From contig RPFO01000102.1 of NCBI GenBank assembly GCA_009746045.1, forward strand, positions 1,292,540 through 1,356,539: a stretch of 64,000 nucleotides of DNA. Direction: 5' to 3'. Position numbers and translations under genes: made by a program. Below are positions 34,301 to 43,300 of the stretch, piece after piece; positions within the stretch are counted from its first letter, which is position 1, and each line of letters opens with the position of its first letter. Below the pieces are notes generated by a model. It was not told where the DNA came from. It saw nothing but the letters and a program-made list of their open reading frames with translations, and ran no database searches. The stretch is from Mesostigma viride. Lineage: Eukaryota > Streptophyta > Mesostigmatophyceae > Mesostigmatales > Mesostigmataceae.

Positions 34301-37300
34301 AGGGCAGATTCGGCCGTCCAGGGGCCGCCGGTGCGAAGCTTTGGACCTGGTAGCAGCGCTCCTGCCTCCACTTCTGCTTCCAGCTCTGCTGCTGCGCCTC
34401 CAGCTTCCTCTTCCAATTCGTCTTTCCGGACAGCGCTGGTTCTGTTGCTCGGGACTCCTCGCCGACGACCCGGAGGCCGCTTCCCCAGGCTTTCCAGGTG
34501 GGTGCTGCCAGGGCCGCGAGCCAGGGCCCCCTGGATGAAGCGACAACATCTGTAGGCCATAATTATGCGCCCCTCTGCGGTCACCGTTTGAACCTAATCT
34601 TTGATATCCTTCTCATGCCATTCTTATTACTACCAGTTACCCTTCTCATGCCATTCTTATTACTAGTCGTAGTAGTTGTATTCTGCCGTTTTTTAACCAG
34701 TAATATTGCTTTGCTGTTGTTGTACCGCATCAGCTATACCGTTCTTATACTACAACTGGGCAAGCGTTGCCCTTGCGATGCCTGCCACACTTGTATTTTG
34801 CTTTGCTTGTTATATCTACAGAAAAGTGCATGTCTCATTTTTCATTAAACTTGTTGTACGTTTTGTCGTCTATGTCTTTGTGCTTCGACAGCTATCTCGG
34901 TATCGGGCCGCAGCAGATCGACATTGCCTTTGGGGTCACTCACGAAAGCATAGTCACTTATCCTATAAAAAAATTGCTTGTCGTTGCCTGGGGCCGCTGC
35001 GCGCAGACCGACATCGCGCCAACGCTGGCGTTGCTGTTGGGGCTGCCGGTCCCCGCGCAGAGCGAGGGGCTACCCCTGGCACCTCTGCTGGACCGCCTGC
35101 CTCGTGAGTCTATGATACACACGGTAGGATACTGCGAAGGATGATGCTGGGTAGTATTGGAATAGTGTTGAATAATTTGTTAACAGCTTTTGGAGTATGT
35201 TTTATTATATTTTGAGGGAGCACCCTGGCCGCCCTGCTGGACCGCCTCCCGCGGGAGTACATTCGTGCTCCTATCTATGATACTAGCATAGTAGTGTACG
35301 AATAACTTTGAAAGTGTTTTACTGGATTTGAGTACAATGGTAAGGTGGCACTGCTGCTGGGCGGCCCTCCGCATGTGTACATGGAATTAGAGTAGCCTGG
35401 AGTAAATGGAGTTGATAGCGTTGAGTATCAAGGAGACAACCGGCGCAGGCCAGAAATCGGGAGAATCCGGACAATGGTAGCTCGAGCCAGCCATTATCTT
35501 TTCTGCGTTTTGGAGTCGTTCAGGATTATGAATGTGAATGGAGATGGAAATGTGTAGCCTTGTTCATTGAAATTATGGCTGGCTTACGCGAAGAGCGACT
35601 AGATGACCTAGACGGTGGGGCCGGAAACAGCTTGCTTGATCAGGGCGTGTGTTTTGAGCCTAACTGGCCGGGAGTGTCTAGTGGTGAGCACCATTGCTGC
35701 GATCGCTCTCCCACCCTTTACGAGGAAATACCCGCAAATGGAAAACCACTGAAAAGGTCTAGCTAGTCAGTCATTACGTTAGCCATGCCATGTTTCCAAA
35801 CGTCCAAGAACTGCACACGGTGCAAAGGCAAAAATCCAGGGGACATCACTTTCAAATGTGCGGCGTGAACGAAAAACCCATGTATGCCAGAAAACATCAT
35901 GTTACTGGAGCGACCCGACGATGTGCATGGACAACGAATCCAGTGCCAAGCTCGGAACGGCCGCAAAGGAGATCTGGCATCACAGGGTTCAGATGCGCGG
36001 AGATACTACGCGATCTAGCCGGTCCACGACCTGTTTGTAGAGCTTGTGCCAAGGGGCAGCACCGAACAGATGTGGGTGACGTTGCAAAAAACACCGGACT
36101 TGACGGAGCATTGAGTATTGTTGAAGGGAACAACCCTGACCCCCATGATGGACCACCTCTCATGTATACCACAGTATGTAAAAGTTGTATACTTAAATAC
36201 TACATTAGATTTGGCCCCCGAAAAACTATGATAGTTCCGTAAACATATGCATAGCTTTGGCTCATGGACATACACTTTGTGCTCATGCTGATACATACAG
36301 GTATGTCACTACCTCGTTGTTAACTAAGCAGTGGGCTGGTCAAGTCCATCCATCGGCAGCTTAAGGAGTTGATGATTACACTTCTGCATCTGATGGCAAG
36401 GCCTAGTGGCAAGGCCTAGTGGCAAGGTCTAGTGGCAAGGCCTAGTGGCAAGACCTATTGGTTGACCTACCAAGACCTATTGGTTAGTTCATTATCAGCA
36501 CGACAGAAGTGTTTGCAGAAGCATATATATACGCATTCCAGTGCCTGCCCTGTCAGCGTGCATGGACACACACTCTCAACCCAAGTACTAGTGCATCGGT
36601 ACACGGGTACTAGACTTGTGCACAGCTACCAAGTGAATGTCCGCGTGCGCTGATGCGTTCTGACTGACCGACTGCCCTGTGAACACGCATAAGCACACGG
36701 CCATGTTGTCACATTATACTTTCCCAATGGTATCAACGTACATTCGACTGTACATCTTTGATATTCAAGTGTTACAAGAGTGCACTTTGTTGCCCTCCAC
36801 CCCCCCCCCACACACACAGGTGATGGCTGACCTGACCATGCCCTCCACATGTTGGTTGGTCATGATGACTAGATTTTACTAGTCAACATTCTGCCTGACA
36901 TGGTTACGGACGCGGATGCGGGCATGTCGCCTTGATCAACCATGCCCTGCACTCCACACCCCTCCCCTCCCCCCACAACCCCGTCGCAGCGGACAAGGGG
37001 GCGACATCCCAGCCCACCACAGGCACGAGCCGAAAGCGTTCCCCTCTAACACAAGAGCTTGATTTCTTGCGCCGGATTAATGCAAACGCCCTGAGAATTG
37101 CCCTAATAAAGAAGAAGCGCCGCCTGCCTGGTCCTACGCCCCAGGCAACCGCAGCTCCTGCCCCTTCACCAGACCGCCCTGATCCCCTTGACCTGCTATT
37201 GGAGCCTGCCAAAGTCACGGAGCCTGCCAAAAGCATGCATGCTACCACACGCGAAGGAACCACCGAGCCATCCCTGTCGATACATGGTATGCCGGCCGTG

Positions 37301-40300
37301 CTCGAGCCCAGCATTGCGCTAGCGCCCGCAGAGATTGTGCCCGCTGCGCCTGCAATGCCGGTGCCTACCACGCTGGAGCCTGCTCAAGCAGGCACCCTGT
37401 GGGCCAGGTGGGCGGGCATGAACACCTGGGGTCTCTTCCAGCCACAAACGGCGCCCATTGTCACGGTCAGCGTCGTTGTCGCGAACGAGAGCGGTGGACT
37501 TGTCAATGGCAGTGGCGCCGGCAGGGTGGCGAACAGGGAGCATCTCACTCTGGTGGGTTTCGGTGGATAGCCTTCAATGTGGGTGGACTTGAATGTAGGT
37601 TTTTTATGCTAGCGTCAATGTTGGCCTTAATGTGGGTTTGGGCATGGGTGCTGTTGCGGGTTCTGGTGCGAGTTCTGGTGCTGAAATGGCTTTTGTTATG
37701 GTTATTATGATGATGAGTGAAGAATGGAAGAATGGGGGAAGGGGGAAGGGGGAAGGGGGAAGGGGGAAGGGGGGAAGGGGGAAGGGGGAAGGGGGGAAGG
37801 GGGGAAGGGGGGAAGGGGGGAAGGGGGAAGGGGGGAAGGGGGAAGGGGGGAAGGGGGAAGGGGGAAGGGGGGAAGGGGAAGGGGGAAGGGGGAAGGGGGG
37901 AAGGGGGAAGGGGGGGGAAGGGGGGAAGGGGGAAGGGGGAAGGGGGGAAGGGGGGAAGGGGGGAAGGGGGAAGGGGGAAGGGGGAAGGGGGAAGGGGGGA
38001 AGGGGGAAGGGGGAAGGGGGAAGGGGGAAGGGGGGAAGGGGGAAGGGGGGAAGGGGAAGGGGGGAAGGGGGGAAGAAGGGGGAAGGGGGAAGGGGGGAAG
38101 GGGGAAGGGGGAAGGGGGAAGGGGGAAGGGGGGAAGGGGGGAAGGGGGAAGGGGGGAAGGGGGGAAGGGGGGAAGGGGGAAGGGGGAAGGGGGGAAGGGG
38201 GAAGGGGGAAGGGGGAAGGGGGAAGGGGGAAGGGGGGAAGGGGGGAAGGGGGAAGGGGGAAGGGGGGAAGGGGGAAGGGGGGAAGGGGGAAGGGGGGCAG
38301 GGGGGAGGGGGGGAGGGGGGAGGGGGGAGGGGGGAGGGGGGGAGGGGGGAGGGGGGAGGGGGGAGGGGGAGGGGGGGGGAAGGGGGGAGGGGAAGGGGGG
38401 AATCGGGGAATGGGGGGTGGGGGCAGGGGTTAATTGTTCATGTCTTAATGTGTATTTATGAATCAACGTGTGCCACCGTGATAAGTAGACCTCTAAGGTG
38501 TGGTGGCAAGATCTCCGAACGGAGGAGCTCTAGAAAATTGTCAGTGGTGGGGATAGAGTACGAGAGCATCGCGGCAGGAGCTCTAGGTTGTTGTAGCATG
38601 CAGGAGCTGAAGGTTTGGGTGTTAAGGCAAGAGACGTGGGCGTGTTGTTAGGCAACGAGTGCCTCGTGCCGTGCGGCAGCACTACGCAGCTGATGACGCA
38701 GGTGAAGCTTGCACAGGGGATGCAACGCTGGTTTGCACTGTGGGACAAAACAATGTGTGTACTGCTGGGACAAAACAAGCCACCATCGCTGATCAGGATT
38801 CTCGTCAGGGAGATCGCCCGGTCATTGGAATGTGTGCGTGCTTAGGATATGCAAGGGCTGTCTTAGTGACATTAGAAAAGCTGCTATGTTGTGGACACTC
38901 CAGGAGATGCAGACATCGATAATGCCTATACTACTGTACAATATACTATACTAGTTCATGTATACGCGCAGTCATGTATGTGTCAGATAACTATTATTTG
39001 CTATAGGGTTCTTCTTCTTTTTGGGGTTTTCCTTATGTCGCATGCCAATCTCACCTTCGTAATTTATCGTTCTCAATGAATCTATATGCGCATATACATG
39101 CATATACGCTGTGCTGCCGCTTTAGCAGATGCCGACATGAATGATTATGCTATGTCATAACCATCGCGTCCCGCCAGGCCGAATGGCCAAATGTTTCATG
39201 CTGGATGCCTGCCATCCCGCTGGGCCACCTGCCTGGCCTTGTCAGAACTTATGCTGCTCTCTTGAGTCCATGTTGCTTTGCTTGACGTATGCTACGGCAT
39301 GGTGATGTATAGCACATCGCAAGCAGCTGTACAGCGCATATTCACTTGATGTTGCGATTTGCATCGCACTGTTTAATGTATATTGCGTTCCATGTTCGTT
39401 TGTTTGATGCGCGCCGCGGCAGTTCGCATTGCATGTGCGCAGGCCGGACCTAACGTTTCGTGTCGCTGTGGTTGTTTTACGTCGCGATTCGGGTCTCGCG
39501 TGCGCAGGGAGTACCTTGGTTGATAATAGCACAAAGCCTCGCCCCCCCGCTGTGGATCCCGGTGGCAACACTTGTCGTCGCGGCATCGCTCATGTGCCGG
39601 ATGGCAGTTGTTATTCTCCGTGCCGGCCGGGTGGATGGCCAGATCGAGGTAGAGAAGGATCTGGGATTGGGGTTGAAATTTTCGGAATGTTGTCCACCGA
39701 GCAAGGCGTGCAAGAACACAGGGGTTGCTCTCGAGTCAAATGGGCAGAGGGAGTTCAGCACTCATGGAATGCGTGTTTCAAGCAGGAGCAGCCCTGCTAC
39801 CCGCAACAGTCTTCTCACCAGCAACAGTCCCCCTACAAACAGCAGTCAACCCCTCACCAGCAGTCGTCCTCCCCTCACCATCAGCAGTCCCACCGCCAGC
39901 CCCCGTCTCAACACCGTTAGCAGCTCCCTTGCCCGCCCCATGCTGGCAATGGCAGCCATGTCTGTGTTGGCGCTGGGGACAATGGCGTGGGTGGAGCAGG
40001 AGCAGGCGACGCGGCGCTTCTTCCAGAGGACATCCTACGCACTCCTCGCGTGGGCGCTGCTGCTGGGGGGGCCGGGGCCTGGGCCGAGCATGGGGGAGAA
40101 GGGGGAGAAGGGGGAGAAGGAGGAGAAGGAGGAGAAGGGTGGGAATGGGGGCCCAAGCCCGTGGACGGCTATATGGTCAAGGCAGCTGCTTTGGAGGAGG
40201 AGGAGGCCTTTTACTGCTAGCAAGGATCCCTGGTCCTGTGCTATCATTACCAAGAATCGCTGCTCCCACGATTCCTGCCCTCCTGCTCTGATACATAATG

Positions 40301-43300
40301 ATTGCAGCTGTCCCGGTAGCGAACAGCGCTGGCCATCATCCCCTGCGGGTGGTGATGACGCACGCGTCCCCTGGTGGCTTCTCGTGCTAATTCTAGCGAC
40401 CGTGATTGTGTGCGGCCAGCTTGTCAGCGCGTGGAACAACCAGGGGGGGAGTCGTTTTGAGGCTGCCCATGATGGGCAACAAGGTCTTGATATCCATGAG
40501 CAGTTGATGCGCCTGCCGCCCCCCTGGTCCGCCCTGGTGATCTGGGCGATACAGCTGGCGTCTGTCACAGGTATCGGCGTCTGCGTGCTGGTCCATGCGG
40601 TGACAGCTGGCAATGAATATCTTGACGTCGGAAAAGTCCATGCCACGAGGGCCGGCGGGCGTGACCCAGTACTCGATGGCCCATGCAACAAGGGTGGGGA
40701 CTCGGTGAAGCTGGGTCGGTCCAACCAGGAAGGGGGCGCGGGTCTACCTGGTCCACGTAAACAAGGGCATATCGATGAAGTAGATGGCTCAGTCAGTGGT
40801 GAGACGGCTCATCAATCCCTGAAAGAGGGGGAAATTATACAAAAAGGCGCTCGGCGTACGGTAGGGTCGGATGACGTTGCCAGCCGCCTGCAGCCTGGGC
40901 AAACAGCCACTGGGCAGACAGCCACAGGGCAACAAGCCACTGGGCGAGTCAGCGATGGCAGAGGCCTGCAGCAGCGCCCGGGGCCCACGCTCAGCGATCG
41001 CGTGCGGCCTCGGGCCGAAAGGACCCGGGGCCGAGACAACGGTGGCGGCTTGGGCCCTGCGCGGCCTGGGGGCTCGAGCAGCAATCCCCTGCAAGCGCGC
41101 AGCAGCCATCACCTGCAAGCGCGCAGCAATCACCCGCAATCGCACAGCCATGGCCTGCCGGGGGCCGCACTCCCGTGGCTCCGTGCGGTGGCTATCGTGC
41201 TGCGGTGGCTGCTGGCATCTCTGCTAGTTTTCGCGGCGCTCTTGATCACCGTGATTCACACGTGGGGCGTCGCGCATGAGCTCGGTGTTGGCAGGGGGGG
41301 GATGATGGCGGGGGGGAGGGGCAGCGGTCACCCCCGGGGACCTCGCATCAAAGTGATCTGAAAAAGGTCATGGGGTCCGCCTCTCCTGACGGGGTGGGGC
41401 CTGGGAGGGTGGCGATTGACCCTTGCAAGTATCTCGATCGCCCCCCTGGTGAGAGTTCTGGATCTCTTCCGCCTGATGCAAGCGCGCGCCCTGATGCCAA
41501 CACACGCCCCGGTGTTCCTTACACTCTAGCGATTGGCAAGGGAGGCGGCGATGGCACAACTGGGCTCAGTTCGGTGCCCGTAGGCCAGCTTGGGGTTGTG
41601 CTCGTGCTGGCGTTCCGGTCTGTGACAGATACCCTTGGTGTCGTGCTCACCTGGTTCCTCGATGCTGGTGTCTTCAGGGTACCGAATGCCAAACCTGCGA
41701 CCTTCACGGCAGCCACAGCACAGGGGAAGCCGCTCGAAGGCGCTAGAAATGCACGACAGCCGGTGGTGACAGGCGATAGTGCTATAGGATCAGGACAGCC
41801 TCTGGTGACAGGCGATGGTGCTAGAGAAGCAGGACAGGCTCTGGTGACAGGCAATGGTGCCAGGCTAGCAGCAGCAGAGGCGGACGGCTTCGCCATGCAA
41901 CCTGATTCGCCGCTTGATGGTGATGCAGCTCTAGGCCATCGTGCAGCAGGAGCCTCGTCCTCCTCCTCCTCCTCCTCCTCCTCCTCCTCCTCCTCCTCCT
42001 CCTCCTCCTCCTCCTCCTCCTCCTCCTCCTCCTCCTCCTCCTCCTCCTCCTCCTCCTCCTCCTCCTCCTCCTCCTCCTCCTCCTCCTCCTCCTCCTCCTC
42101 CTCCTCCTCCTCCTCCTCCTCCTCCTCCTCCTTGCCCCCCTCCCCCTCCTCACCCACCTCCTCCTCCTCCTCCATTCCAGTACCCTTCTCCTCACCCCTG
42201 CCGCCGGCCCTCGTCCGGTTGGTCTACGCCATCCTGATCGCTTGTCTTATCCTGGCAACTGCGCTGGTGCCGTTGGTGCGGTTTCTCGTGTTGCGGGAGA
42301 TAGCTGTATGTAGCGCGACAGCAGCCTTGGCGGGCCCTGCTTGTTTTCCGTGCCCCTCCGCCCAACCACTGGTAGCAGTGGCCCATTCCTCTCACGAAGC
42401 AGGTAGGTATGATGCAGCGGAAAACGAGTCGCGACAGGTCACCATGCGTGCGCGTCCGTCTGTGAACGCAAGCTCGCATAGTGGGAATCGGTTATCAACG
42501 AGTGCAAAGGGCTCACGTAGAGAAAGAGCGCAGAGGGTTGAGAGCGCCGATGCGTCAATATGCCCTACAGCACATTGCCCAGATCGCCGGGAGGGCACTC
42601 CCGAGAATGGCCTCGGGAGTGCCAAGTCCCTTGAGAGAAAGCATGCTGAGGCCAGGCTAGCGCTGGCGCATGTGTGCGCGCTAGCCTGGAAGGATCTTCT
42701 GGTCTCCGTCACATTCTCCTTCCTCCTCTTCGCCCTCCTGCATCAGCGGCGCGCCAACGCGGGTGCGGTGCTGGTGGCGGCGGTCGAGGGCTTTGCGCTG
42801 GCGTCGCTGCTGGCATCGGCCACGATGCGGGCGATCACGACAGGTGGCGCCGCCATGACGGCGCAGTCACTGGGGCCTCCGTGGGAGGTGGTATGTTGCG
42901 GGTGGATCGTGCCCTGACCTGGCGTGGTGGCTTAGATCATTGCCCCGCGGCTTGATTGTGCGGTGGTGTGGTATTGGTTGGAATGCGCAAGGTGTGTGAG
43001 GTGTATTGTGGCATGACGTGGCGATAGGTTGGATGGCTCGTACGATCAATACTTTTATCATGATGTGGACTTGCAGGTACCTCCTCGCTGCTTGACTATT
43101 TCAGGAAACGGGTACTGGCGATCAAGATGAATCTGGTCGTAGTATCAGATCACCAGGGAATGGTGAAAGCGTGCGGTGTGCTGAAAGCTTGCAAAGGGGC
43201 AAGTGACATGGTCTTGATTGGATGGGCTCTATGGGCCGGACGTGCACGCATACACACACACACACACATTGGCAAGTGCCCCTTCCTCCCACCACCAGCA

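Noticed and set aside
39429-41361. Separate multi-membrane-span gene
   Set aside because: Frame and splice phases connect 41370-42887 to the conserved FFGLGNTN exon, and membrane segments are expected at this point of a PIGG protein. I kept it as part of that gene, with lower confidence for 39508-41358.
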